Below, one piece after another: positions 1 to 6,821 of a DNA stretch of 64,000 nt (positions are counted from its first letter, which is position 1; every line of letters starts with the position of its first letter). The notes under the pieces were generated by a model. It made no database searches. It had not been told where the DNA came from and saw only the letters and a program-made list of their open reading frames with translations. This DNA is from Lactobacillus sp. ESL0679 (GTDB taxonomy: Bacteria; Bacillota; Bacilli; Lactobacillales; Lactobacillaceae). Made by a program: the position numbers and the translations under genes. The stretch is from assembly GCF_029433515.1 (NCBI RefSeq), contig NZ_JAQTIG010000005.1, forward strand, positions 1-64,000, in the 5' to 3' direction.

Positions 1-74
1 ACACAGTAGTTAAGCTTCTTCACGCCGAGAGTAGTTGGTGGGAGACTGCCTGCGAGGGTAGGACGCTGCCGTGC
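1..74 (+). rRNA. rrf: 5S ribosomal RNA, 3' part
   Basis: The first 74 bases match the 3' half of a lactobacillus 5S rRNA: a GAAGTTAAGC-like segment (AGTTAAGCTTCTT), GTAGTTGG, and the closing GAGGGTAGGACGCTGCCGTGC. The 5' half lies outside the window. The tRNA array starts 3 bases further on, so the array is the distal part of an rRNA operon. Confidence 0.85.
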
Positions 75-77
75 TTT

Positions 78-150
78 GGAGGATTAGCTCAGCTGGGAGA
101 GCATCTGCCTTACAAGCAGGAGGTCACAGGTTCGAGCCCTGTATCCTCCA
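78..150 (+). tRNA. tRNA-Val (TAC)
   Basis: Full cloverleaf with 7-bp acceptor GGAGGAT/ATCCTCC, anticodon TAC and TTCGA T-loop. No CCA is encoded. First tRNA after the 5S rRNA. Confidence 0.97.
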
Positions 151-154
151 TACC

Positions 155-227
155 GAGTCGTTAGCTCAGTCGGTAGAGCATCTGACTTTTAATCAGAGGG
201 TCGACGGTTCAAGCCCGTCACGACTCA
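155..227 (+). tRNA. tRNA-Lys (TTT)
   Basis: Acceptor GAGTCGT/ACGACTC, anticodon loop CTTTTAA, discriminator A. No encoded CCA. Confidence 0.97.
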
Positions 228-239
228 TGGCCCCATTTT

Positions 240-321
240 GCGGGTGTGGCGGAATTGGCAGACGCGCTAGATTTAGGTTCTAGTGTTTCAGGACGTGTGG
301 GTTCAAGTCCCACCACCCGTA
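240..321 (+). tRNA. tRNA-Leu (TAG)
   Basis: Class II tRNA with a long variable arm. Acceptor GCGGGTG/CACCCGT, anticodon TAG, typical leucine D-arm GCGGAATTGGCAGACGC. Confidence 0.97.
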
Positions 322-353
322 TTTGCCAATATTATATACCATATTTACATATT

Positions 354-426
354 GCCGATTTAGCTCAGTTGGTAGAGCATCTGTCTTGTAAACAGGGGGT
401 CGTACGTTCAAATCGTATAATCGGCA
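354..426 (+). tRNA. tRNA-Thr (TGT)
   Basis: Acceptor GCCGATT/AATCGGC, anticodon stem CTGT/ACAG with anticodon TGT. Confidence 0.97.
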
Positions 427-438
427 TTTATATATTAC

Positions 439-510
439 GCGGAAGTAGTTCAGTGGTAGAACATCACCTTGCCATGGTGGGGGTCGCGGGTTCGAATCCC
501 GTCTTCCGCT
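439..510 (+). tRNA. tRNA-Gly (GCC)
   Basis: Acceptor GCGGAAG/CTTCCGC, anticodon GCC, discriminator T. Confidence 0.97.
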
Positions 511-519
511 TCATTACTT

Positions 520-605
520 GCCGGGGTGGCGGAATTGGCAGACGCACGGGACTTAAAATCCCGCGGTTGGTTTCAACCGTACCGGTTCGACTCCGGTCCT
601 CGGCA
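520..605 (+). tRNA. tRNA-Leu (TAA)
   Basis: Class II tRNA. Acceptor GCCGGGG/CCTCGGC (one G-T pair), anticodon TAA, long variable arm. Confidence 0.97.
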
Positions 606-614
606 TATAATGAC

Positions 615-688
615 GCGCCCTTAGCGCAACTGGATAGAGTGTCTGACTACGAATCAGAAGGTTGAAGGTTCAAATCCTTCAGGGCGCA
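615..688 (+). tRNA. tRNA-Arg (ACG)
   Basis: Acceptor GCGCCCT/AGGGCGC, anticodon ACG, which is read as ICG after deamination. Confidence 0.97.
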
Positions 689-694
689 TTATCT

Positions 695-768
695 CGGGAA
701 GTGGCTCAGTTTGGTAGAGCACCTGGTTTGGGACCAGGGGGTCGCAGGTTCGAATCCTGTCTTCCCGA
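695..768 (+). tRNA. tRNA-Pro (TGG)
   Basis: Acceptor CGGGAAG/CTTCCCG, anticodon TGG, discriminator A. Confidence 0.97.
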
Positions 769-805
769 TTGTAATCTTAATATATAATTTAGCGATTACT
801 TTTTT

Positions 806-879
806 GGCGGTGTAGCTCAGCTGGCTAGAGCGTCCGGTTCATACCCGGGAGGTCGAGGGTTCGATCCCCCCCGCCGCTA
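806..879 (+). tRNA. tRNA-Met (CAT), elongator
   Basis: Acceptor GGCGGTG/CGCCGCT with G-T pairs, anticodon CAT. The body closely resembles the Bacillus elongator tRNA-Met as I remember it (GGCGGTGTAGCTCAGCTGG), which separates it from the other two CAT tRNAs of the array. Confidence 0.88.
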
Positions 880-890
880 TATTAGAGCTT

Positions 891-964
891 GGACCTTTAG
901 CTCAGTTGGTTAGAGCAGACGGCTCATAACCGTCCTGTCGTAGGTTCGAGTCCTACAAGGTCCA
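891..964 (+). tRNA. tRNA-Ile2 (CAT, lysidine-type)
   Basis: Acceptor GGACCTT/AAGGTCC, anticodon CAT. The D-arm and anticodon arm (GGACCTTTAGCTCAGTTGG, CTCATAA) match the minor AUA-reading tRNA-Ile whose CAT is modified to lysidine-AU by TilS. Automated tools often mislabel it as Met. Confidence 0.85.
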
Positions 965-998
965 TAAACTGGATTTTGTACTTTTATTTTTTTAACAT

Positions 999-1072
<74 letters not shown>

Positions 1073-1075
1073 TAT

Positions 1076-1149
1076 GGTCCATTGGAGCAGTGGTTTATCT
1101 CGTCTCCCTGTCACGGAGAAGATCATCAGTTCAAATCTGATATGGACCG
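1076..1149 (+). tRNA. tRNA-Asp (GTC), copy 1
   Basis: Acceptor GGTCCAT/ATGGACC, anticodon GTC, discriminator G. An identical copy lies at 2702-2775. Confidence 0.97.
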
Positions 1150-1155
1150 TAAGAT

Positions 1156-1228
1156 GGCTCGGTAGCTCAGTTGGTAGAGCAAAGGATTGAAGCTCCTTGT
1201 GTCGGCGGTTCGATTCCGTCCCGCGCCA
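1156..1228 (+). tRNA. tRNA-Phe (GAA), copy 1
   Basis: Anticodon loop TTGAAGC, acceptor GGCTCGG/CCGCGCC. The acceptor carries one T4-C69 mismatch. The identical copy at 2782-2854 shares the mismatch. Confidence 0.94.
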
Positions 1229-1248
1229 TTATTGATAATTTGTTTGTT

Positions 1249-1319
1249 GCGGGTATGGTTTAGTGGTAAAACGAAAGCCTTCCAAGCTTTAGTCGCGAGT
1301 CCGATTCTCGTTACCCGCT
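1249..1319 (+). tRNA. tRNA-Gly (TCC)
   Basis: Acceptor GCGGGTA/TACCCGC, anticodon TCC, discriminator T. Confidence 0.97.
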
Positions 1320-1324
1320 TTAAT

Positions 1325-1398
<74 letters not shown>

Positions 1399-1400
1399 TT

Positions 1401-1490
1401 GGAGACTTACTCAAGTGGCTGAAGAGGCGCCCCTGCTAAGGGTGTAGATCGGGTTATTCCGGTGCGAGAGTTCGAATCCCTCAGTCTCCG
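1401..1490 (+). tRNA. tRNA-Ser (GCT)
   Basis: Class II tRNA with long variable arm. Acceptor GGAGACT/AGTCTCC, anticodon GCT, discriminator G. Last gene of the first tRNA run. Confidence 0.97.
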
Positions 1491-1496
1491 TCATAA

Positions 1497-1526
1497 AGAA
1501 TCTTGTTTATTCAAGGTTCTTTTTTG
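1497..1526 (+). terminator. Terminator of the rRNA/first tRNA run
   Basis: A 10-bp stem, AAGAATCTTG/CAAGGTTCTT, closes a six-base loop and runs into a T tract. It starts 7 bases after tRNA-Ser(GCT). Confidence 0.85.
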
Positions 1527-2350
1527 TTTATCTGATTTAATTTTGAAAAACTGGCTATTTAGTAATCTCATGTGTTCCATAATTAATGTAAATAAAGGTA
1601 GTTGTCGGTCGACACATCGAAATTCATCAACGTCAATGTGTTCGGAGGATAAGTCATCGGTAGTCATTAATCTGCAGCAACATTTTAAGTCTAAAAGCAG
1701 TAAGTAAAACAGTGTTGGCAGAGATATTGTAGCCTATGTAATTTCTGTTAATGGACGATCAGTGGTTAAATCCTGAATGACTTTTGCTTTACTAGATTAG
1801 TGATAAAACAAAGCTTGTCAACTAAGGAACTATTAGCCATTAAAGAATGATGACAGTTGTGGTAGAGCATAGCCGCTGCTTATGAAGCTTAATTTAAAGT
1901 AGTTTAGAGACATCCAAGGCTAAATACTGCAGGCAAGAAATAATGGCCACTGTGGACTAAGTAAAATGCAGAATGGGCTTGTCAACTAAAAGAAGATTAC
2001 CAAAAATGAGAAAAAGTTAGATTAAGATCTTTAATATCAAGTAAACTTTATCAATTGGAGATATAGGAAAAATTCAATCTTGAGTATTAGAAAATTTGAA
2101 ACTCGGCCGTGATCTCTATTTTTGTGATTAGTTTTATCGCTAATGAAGCGACATTATAGAATTAACAGTAGGCAATCGAGCAAAAAAGATGCTATAACAG
2201 AGATTGATAAATTAGGGTTAATGCGCTTTCTAAATAAAAAAACAAAATATTTTTGGATAAAAGTCTTGCAAGATAGCTGCTAATCCTGTATTATTAATAA
2301 CGTTGTGATTCAGGTATTGCCTGATAGCTAAAAATTTCAAAATAAAACAG
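1527..2350. other. Gene-free spacer between the two tRNA runs
   Basis: About 820 bases between the terminator of the first tRNA run and the promoter of the second. Every frame is broken by frequent stops. The only longer open stretch (1462-1707 plus strand) starts inside tRNA-Ser and has no plausible start or homology I recognise. Short open stretches such as 2150-2283 could be debris of a decayed gene. I cannot name a source. Confidence 0.5.
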
Positions 2351-2382
2351 TTGACATTTTAATCAATATTAGGTATTATAAT
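2351..2382 (+). promoter_or_regulatory. Promoter of the second tRNA run
   Basis: TTGACA at 2351-2356 is followed by overlapping -10 candidates: TATTAT at 2374-2379 (17-bp spacer) and TATAAT at 2377-2382 (20-bp spacer). It lies 35 bases before tRNA-Glu, so the second run can be transcribed independently of the rRNA operon. Confidence 0.8.
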
Positions 2383-2416
2383 TAAGCGTCTTATGTTTTA
2401 AGAAGAAAACGAATAT

Positions 2417-2488
2417 GACCCGTTGGTCAAGTGGTTAAGACATCGCCCTTTCACGGCGGTAACATGGGTTCAAATCCCGTACGGGTCA
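2417..2488 (+). tRNA. tRNA-Glu (TTC)
   Basis: Acceptor GACCCGT/ACGGGTC, anticodon TTC. First gene of the second run. Confidence 0.97.
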
Positions 2489-2528
2489 TTACCAACAATA
2501 AATATTGGTATTTTTATTTTTACATTAT

Positions 2529-2615
2529 GGAGGATTACCCAAGTGGCTTAAGGGGACGGTTTTGAAAACCGTTAGACGGGTTTCTCGTGCGTGGGTTCAA
2601 ATCCCACATCCTCCT
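2529..2615 (+). tRNA. tRNA-Ser (TGA)
   Basis: Class II tRNA. Acceptor GGAGGAT/ATCCTCC, anticodon loop TTTGAAA (TGA). The discriminator position reads T, where serine tRNAs usually have G. Confidence 0.93.
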
Positions 2616-2624
2616 TTATAACAT

Positions 2625-2698
<74 letters not shown>

Positions 2699-2701
2699 TA
2701 T

Positions 2702-2775
2702 GGTCCATTGGAGCAGTGGTTTATCTCGTCTCCCTGTCACGGAGAAGATCATCAGTTCAAATCTGATATGGACCG
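2702..2775 (+). tRNA. tRNA-Asp (GTC), copy 2
   Basis: Identical to 1076-1149, including the flanking spacers. Confidence 0.97.
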
Positions 2776-2781
2776 TAAGAT

Positions 2782-2854
2782 GGCTCGGTAGCTCAGTTGG
2801 TAGAGCAAAGGATTGAAGCTCCTTGTGTCGGCGGTTCGATTCCGTCCCGCGCCA
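2782..2854 (+). tRNA. tRNA-Phe (GAA), copy 2
   Basis: Identical to 1156-1228, including the T4-C69 acceptor mismatch. Confidence 0.94.
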
Positions 2855-2861
2855 TCAACCT

Positions 2862-2943
2862 GGAGGAGTAGCGAAGTGGCTAAACGCGGCGGTCTGTAAA
2901 ACCGCTCTCTCTGAGTTCGGCGGTTCGAATCCACCCTCCTCCA
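2862..2943 (+). tRNA. tRNA-Tyr (GTA)
   Basis: Class II tRNA. Acceptor GGAGGAG/CTCCTCC, anticodon loop CTGTAAA. Confidence 0.97.
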
Positions 2944-2947
2944 TAAT

Positions 2948-3018
2948 AGGGATATCGTATAAAGGTAGTACATCGGTCTCCAAAACCGCTAGTGTGGGTT
3001 CAATTCCTACTATCCCTG
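2948..3018 (+). tRNA. tRNA-Trp (CCA)
   Basis: Acceptor AGGGATA/TATCCCT, anticodon CCA, discriminator G. Confidence 0.97.
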
Positions 3019-3029
3019 TTTACCTTCAT

Positions 3030-3103
3030 GGCGGAATTGGTGAAGGGGTTAACACACCGGTTTGTGGATCCGGCATACATGGGTTCGAATCCCATATTCC
3101 GCC
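3030..3103 (+). tRNA. tRNA-His (GTG)
   Basis: Acceptor GCGGAAT/ATTCCGC, anticodon GTG. An encoded G-1 (3030) faces discriminator C73, the histidine identity pair. Confidence 0.97.
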
Positions 3104-3110
3104 CTAGCAT

Positions 3111-3182
3111 TGGGATATAGCCAAGCGGTAAGGCACTAGACTTTGACTCTATTATGCGCTGGTTCGAATCCAGCTATCCCAA
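3111..3182 (+). tRNA. tRNA-Gln (TTG)
   Basis: Acceptor TGGGATA/TATCCCA, anticodon loop CTTTGAC. Confidence 0.97.
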
Positions 3183-3201
3183 TCTATTATAAATAGCTGA
3201 T

Positions 3202-3272
<71 letters not shown>

Positions 3273-3315
3273 TTTGGTTCATTACTAGAACTATTATTTA
3301 ATAATTTAATATCAT

Positions 3316-3400
3316 GGCGGTGTGGCGGAATTGGCAGACGCGTCAGACTCAAAATCTGGTGTCCTTTTCGGACGTATCGGTTCGACCCCGATCACCGCTA
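3316..3400 (+). tRNA. tRNA-Leu (CAA)
   Basis: Class II tRNA. Acceptor GGCGGTG/CACCGCT, anticodon loop CTCAAAA. Last gene of the array. Confidence 0.96.
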
Positions 3401-3407
3401 TCATGAT

Positions 3408-3440
3408 AAGCAGCTCCCTTTTTAGGAGCTGCTTTTGTTT
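3408..3440 (+). terminator. Terminator of the tRNA array
   Basis: AAGCAGCTCC/GGAGCTGCTT stem with a short loop followed by T-rich sequence, 8 bases after tRNA-Leu(CAA). Confidence 0.9.
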
Positions 3441-3467
3441 TACAATTAATAATTTTCCTTATAAAAA

Positions 3468-3496
3468 TTGCACAAGTAATGCGGAATCTTTATAAT
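3468..3496 (+). promoter_or_regulatory. Promoter of the glycolipid genes
   Basis: TTGCAC (3468-3473), 17-bp spacer, consensus TATAAT (3491-3496). A GGAGG follows just before the start codon at 3519. Confidence 0.85.
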
Positions 3497-3518
3497 ACCA
3501 GTATATGGAGGTAGTCAG

Positions 3519-4691
3519 ATGAATATTGGTATTTTTACCGATACATATTTCCCACAAATTAGTGGTGTTGCAACATCGATTAAGACACTCAAAGATGCTT
3601 TAGAAGCACAGGGACACAATGTATTTATTTTTACGACAACTGATCCGCACGTTAAAAAGGGAACAGTTGAAGCTAACGTTTTTCGATTTAGTAGTGTTCC
3701 TTTTATTTCGTTTACTGATCGGCGAATTGCATTTCGCGGCTTTTTTGAAGCGACTAAAGTGGCACGTGAAGTTAAACTAGACGTTGTTCACACGCAAACT
3801 GAATTTGCATTAGGCATGATTGGTAAATATGTTGCGCATCAGCTTAAGATTCCTGCAATCCATACTTACCACACGATGTATGAAGACTATTTGCATTACG
3901 TTTTGAATGGTCATTTACTTAGACCATATCATGTTAAGCAGTTTACCAATGTTTTTCTCAAGAATATGGACGGCGTAATTGCCCCTAGCAAGCGCGTAGA
4001 GGCGTTATTACATCGCTATGGCGTAACTATCCCAATGAGAGTTATTCCTACTGGTGTAGCCATTAATGAGATGAATCAGAAGTCAACGCGTAATATTCGA
4101 CAGGAGTTAGGAATAGCGCCTGATGGTCCTATTTTATTGACTTTAAGCCGGATTGCTGGTGAGAAAAAAATCGACCGTATTTTGAATATCATGCCGGAAA
4201 TTGTTGATGAGTTCCCTAAAACTCGTTTGGTAATTGCCGGTGATGGGCCTGATGTTGACGTGTTAAAAGAGCAAGTTGAGCGACTAACTCTTGAAGACTA
4301 TGTTATTTTTGCAGGAAACGTACCTCATGAAGATGTTGGTGCATATTACCAAATGGCCGATGTTTTCGTTTCAGCAAGTGATACAGAGACTCAAGGATTA
4401 ACTTACATTGAAGCCTTGGCTGCCGGTACTAAGTGCGTTGTATATGATACGGATTATACGGAGCATGTCTTTGATGATCCTGATCTGGGGCAGGTCTTTA
4501 CAAGGCCTAGTGAGATGTTGACAGAGATTATAACTTATTTACAAAAGGGAGACTATCAAATTCCGCAGGCCAAATTGGCTGATAAACTCAAGCAAATATC
4601 GGCAGAGCATTTTGGCAGCAGTGTTTATCAGTTTTACCAAGATATAATTGCCAATTATCAAGAAAAGCACAAAGAGGATTCAAATGATTAG
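3519..4691 (+). CDS. lafA: Glycolipid glycosyltransferase, GT4 (LafA/MgdA-like)
   Basis: A 390-residue cytoplasmic, membrane-associated GT4 glycosyltransferase. By family it transfers glucose to diacylglycerol, the first step of the lipoteichoic acid (LTA) anchor glycolipid. The N-terminus MNIGIFTDTYFPQISGVATS is the family signature. The C-terminal half has the GT4 donor site with the E-x7-E pattern (DTETQGLTYIEALAAGTKC, about residues 288-306). A GGAGG sits 7-12 bases before the ATG and a consensus promoter lies upstream. It overlaps the next glycosyltransferase gene by 8 bases (ATGATTAG), so the two are translationally coupled. The LTA synthase gene further down supports the role. Sugar specificity cannot be read from sequence. 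Confidence 0.88.
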   Translation: MNIGIFTDTYFPQISGVATSIKTLKDALEAQGHNVFIFTTTDPHVKKGTVEANVFRFSSVPFISFTDRRIAFRGFFEATKVAREVKLDVVHTQTEFALGMIGKYVAHQLKIPAIHTYHTMYEDYLHYVLNGHLLRPYHVKQFTNVFLKNMDGVIAPSKRVEALLHRYGVTIPMRVIPTGVAINEMNQKSTRNIRQELGIAPDGPILLTLSRIAGEKKIDRILNIMPEIVDEFPKTRLVIAGDGPDVDVLKEQVERLTLEDYVIFAGNVPHEDVGAYYQMADVFVSASDTETQGLTYIEALAAGTKCVVYDTDYTEHVFDDPDLGQVFTRPSEMLTEIITYLQKGDYQIPQAKLADKLKQISAEHFGSSVYQFYQDIIANYQEKHKEDSND

Positions 4692-5727
4692 AATAAATAT
4701 GTTCTCACAAGCTGCATCAGTTAAGGGACAAGGTGTTGGTTCGGCCTATAACGAGTTAATGAGGTTGTTAAGAACGCATTTAGTTGACGAATTTTATGTG
4801 ACTAACAACAAGTATGGGGCAAGCGACTTAACGCACTACCATACGATTAATCCTACTTATTTTGCTAACAGTTTTTTACCCAGCCGGGGACGTAAAATTG
4901 GCTATGTGCATTTTTTGCCAGAAACACTGGAAGGCTCGATTAAATTGCCAGGTTTTGCCAAAAAAATTTTTTATCAGTATGTTATCGACTTTTACAAGCG
5001 GATGGATCAGATTGTTGTCGTAAATCCGATTTTTATCGATAAATTGGTTAAATATGGTGTTAGGCGTGATCGCGTTAAATATATTCCTAATTTTGTCTCT
5101 AAGAGTGAATTTTATGTTGAGAGCCAAGAAAAAAAGAATGCTTTTCGGCATCAGTTGGAGATTCCGTTAGACAAATTTGTCGTTTTTGGTGATGGGCAAG
5201 TACAGGCGCGTAAGGGCGTCGATGACTTTGCTAAAATGGCGCAGGCGAATCCCGGTATTCAGTTCATTTGGGCTGGAGGCTTTTCTTTTGGCAAAATTAC
5301 GGATGGCTATGAACATTTCAAACAGTTAGTTGACAATCCACCACAAAATCTCAAATTTACGGGAATTATTGACCGATCTAAATTGGTGGACTACCTCAAC
5401 ATTGCCGATTTGTTCGTTTTACCGTCTTACGACGAGTTATTTCCAATGTCGGTACTGGAAGCCTTTAGCTGTGGTACGCCGGTGCTACTGCGTGATTTAG
5501 ACCTATATCAGGCAATTATTAGTGGTTATTACATGAGTGGTCGTGATTTTGAGGAAATGAACGCTCAGCTGCAGCTTGCAGCAAGCGATGAGTCGGTAAT
5601 GAATAAGTACAGTAATTTATCAAATTTGGCCAGTCAAAAATATTCGGAAGACCATTTAGCCCAAATTTGGGATGGATTTTATCATGAACAATACGAACTT
5701 GGTAAAAAGTTAGGACAGATTCGCTAA
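4684..5727 (+). CDS. lafB: Second glycolipid glycosyltransferase, GT4 (LafB-like)
   Basis: A 347-residue GT4 glycosyltransferase, expected to add the second sugar to glucosyl-diacylglycerol (LafB/CpoA role) and so complete the LTA anchor disaccharide. The donor-site signature SYDELFPMSVLEAFSCGTPV is clear near residues 253-272. I chose the ATG at 4684 over an in-frame start at 4648 because AAAGAGGA lies 6 bases before it and it overlaps the stop of the preceding gene. The next gene starts on the base at which this one's stop codon ends. Whether it adds galactose or glucose is not visible. Confidence 0.85.
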   Translation: MIRINMFSQAASVKGQGVGSAYNELMRLLRTHLVDEFYVTNNKYGASDLTHYHTINPTYFANSFLPSRGRKIGYVHFLPETLEGSIKLPGFAKKIFYQYVIDFYKRMDQIVVVNPIFIDKLVKYGVRRDRVKYIPNFVSKSEFYVESQEKKNAFRHQLEIPLDKFVVFGDGQVQARKGVDDFAKMAQANPGIQFIWAGGFSFGKITDGYEHFKQLVDNPPQNLKFTGIIDRSKLVDYLNIADLFVLPSYDELFPMSVLEAFSCGTPVLLRDLDLYQAIISGYYMSGRDFEEMNAQLQLAASDESVMNKYSNLSNLASQKYSEDHLAQIWDGFYHEQYELGKKLGQIR

Positions 5728-6752
5728 TGAACAAAAAGCATTTATGGGGCATTCTGGTTGTGTTATTAATCAGTGGCGGTGTTTTGTTTGTTGACTTGAA
5801 AGAAACACCAGTTGCTCAGCTTTGGGCAGCAGCACAGAATATTAATTTTGGCGGTTTAGTCGCTGTTTTTGGATTAATGCTTTTGTCTTACGTTTTTGAA
5901 GCCAGTATTTTGGCAGTTTTGGCAAAACGAAAAAACGAACCGAGGCGTTCACGCTGGTCATTTTTACGGATACCGATAATTCAAGCTCTATTTAATGCCA
6001 TTACCCCAATGTCTACTGGCGGTCAACCGTCGCAACTGGCGGCAATGGTACAGATAGGAATAGAGGGCGGTCGTGCAACTTCACTGTTATTGATGAAATT
6101 TATCATTTATCAAATTGTGGTTTTTATTGCTTATGTGATCACGATTATCAGCGGCTTTCACATGGTTGCCACGAAATTTGGTGGTCTTGCGTTTTTCATT
6201 GCAATTGGTTTTTTAATCCATGTCAGTTCAATCGTCTTGTTATTAGCGGCGCTATTTGCTTACCAGTGGACCAAAAATACGGCTAACTGGCTGATGAATT
6301 TGCTGTCCAAGATAGTTAATCCCGAAAGGGTAGCAGTTTGGCGGCAAAATACGATGGCGAAAATTGATACCTTTTACCGTGAAAGTCAAAAATTAAAACA
6401 AGAAAAAAAGAAGCTGCTGTTAAGCGCCGTGTTTACGATCTTGCAGCTGGCTTGCTTTTATTCAATTCCTTACATGGTGCTAGTGGCGCTTAATGTCCCA
6501 GCTGATTGGGTTAGTGTAACGCAAATGAATATTATGATTATCATGTTTATGGCAATTATTCCGATTCCTGGTGCGTCTGGTGGGGCAGAATACAGCTTTC
6601 AAACGTTGTTTTCGACCTTTATCTCATCCAATGGCACCTTAATTTTAGGGATGTTTTTGTGGCGGTTTGTGACGTACTTTTTTGGAATGATACTGGGGAT
6701 CTTTGGCTGGATTTTCAAACCGCAAAAAGTCTTGAGTCCGCCAAATAATTAA
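5727..6752 (+). CDS. Flippase-like membrane protein (LPG synthase TM / YbhN family)
   Basis: A 341-residue polytopic inner-membrane protein with about eight hydrophobic segments, matching the flippase-like domain shared with the membrane half of MprF (UPF0104/TIGR00374 type). Typical landmarks are NAITPMSTGGQPSQ near residue 90 and IPIPGASGGAEYSF near residue 277. It lacks the soluble lysyl-transfer domain of MprF, so it should not make lysyl-PG. The start overlaps the stop of the upstream glycosyltransferase (TAATG). Lying between the glycolipid transferases and the LTA synthase, it is a candidate for flipping the anchor glycolipid. That role is inference from position. Confidence 0.8.
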   Translation: MNKKHLWGILVVLLISGGVLFVDLKETPVAQLWAAAQNINFGGLVAVFGLMLLSYVFEASILAVLAKRKNEPRRSRWSFLRIPIIQALFNAITPMSTGGQPSQLAAMVQIGIEGGRATSLLLMKFIIYQIVVFIAYVITIISGFHMVATKFGGLAFFIAIGFLIHVSSIVLLLAALFAYQWTKNTANWLMNLLSKIVNPERVAVWRQNTMAKIDTFYRESQKLKQEKKKLLLSAVFTILQLACFYSIPYMVLVALNVPADWVSVTQMNIMIIMFMAIIPIPGASGGAEYSFQTLFSTFISSNGTLILGMFLWRFVTYFFGMILGIFGWIFKPQKVLSPPNN

Positions 6753-6821
6753 TTTTTGCTAAAATCACTTTGTTTAATCGCGCTTTGGCGTAATATATTA
6801 GCATGGTGAGAGGAGAATAGA

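Noticed and set aside
2752-3107. Open frames on both strands in the second tRNA run.
   Set aside because: They lie wholly over tRNA genes, and the products are translation artefacts of tRNA-Phe, Tyr, Trp and His.
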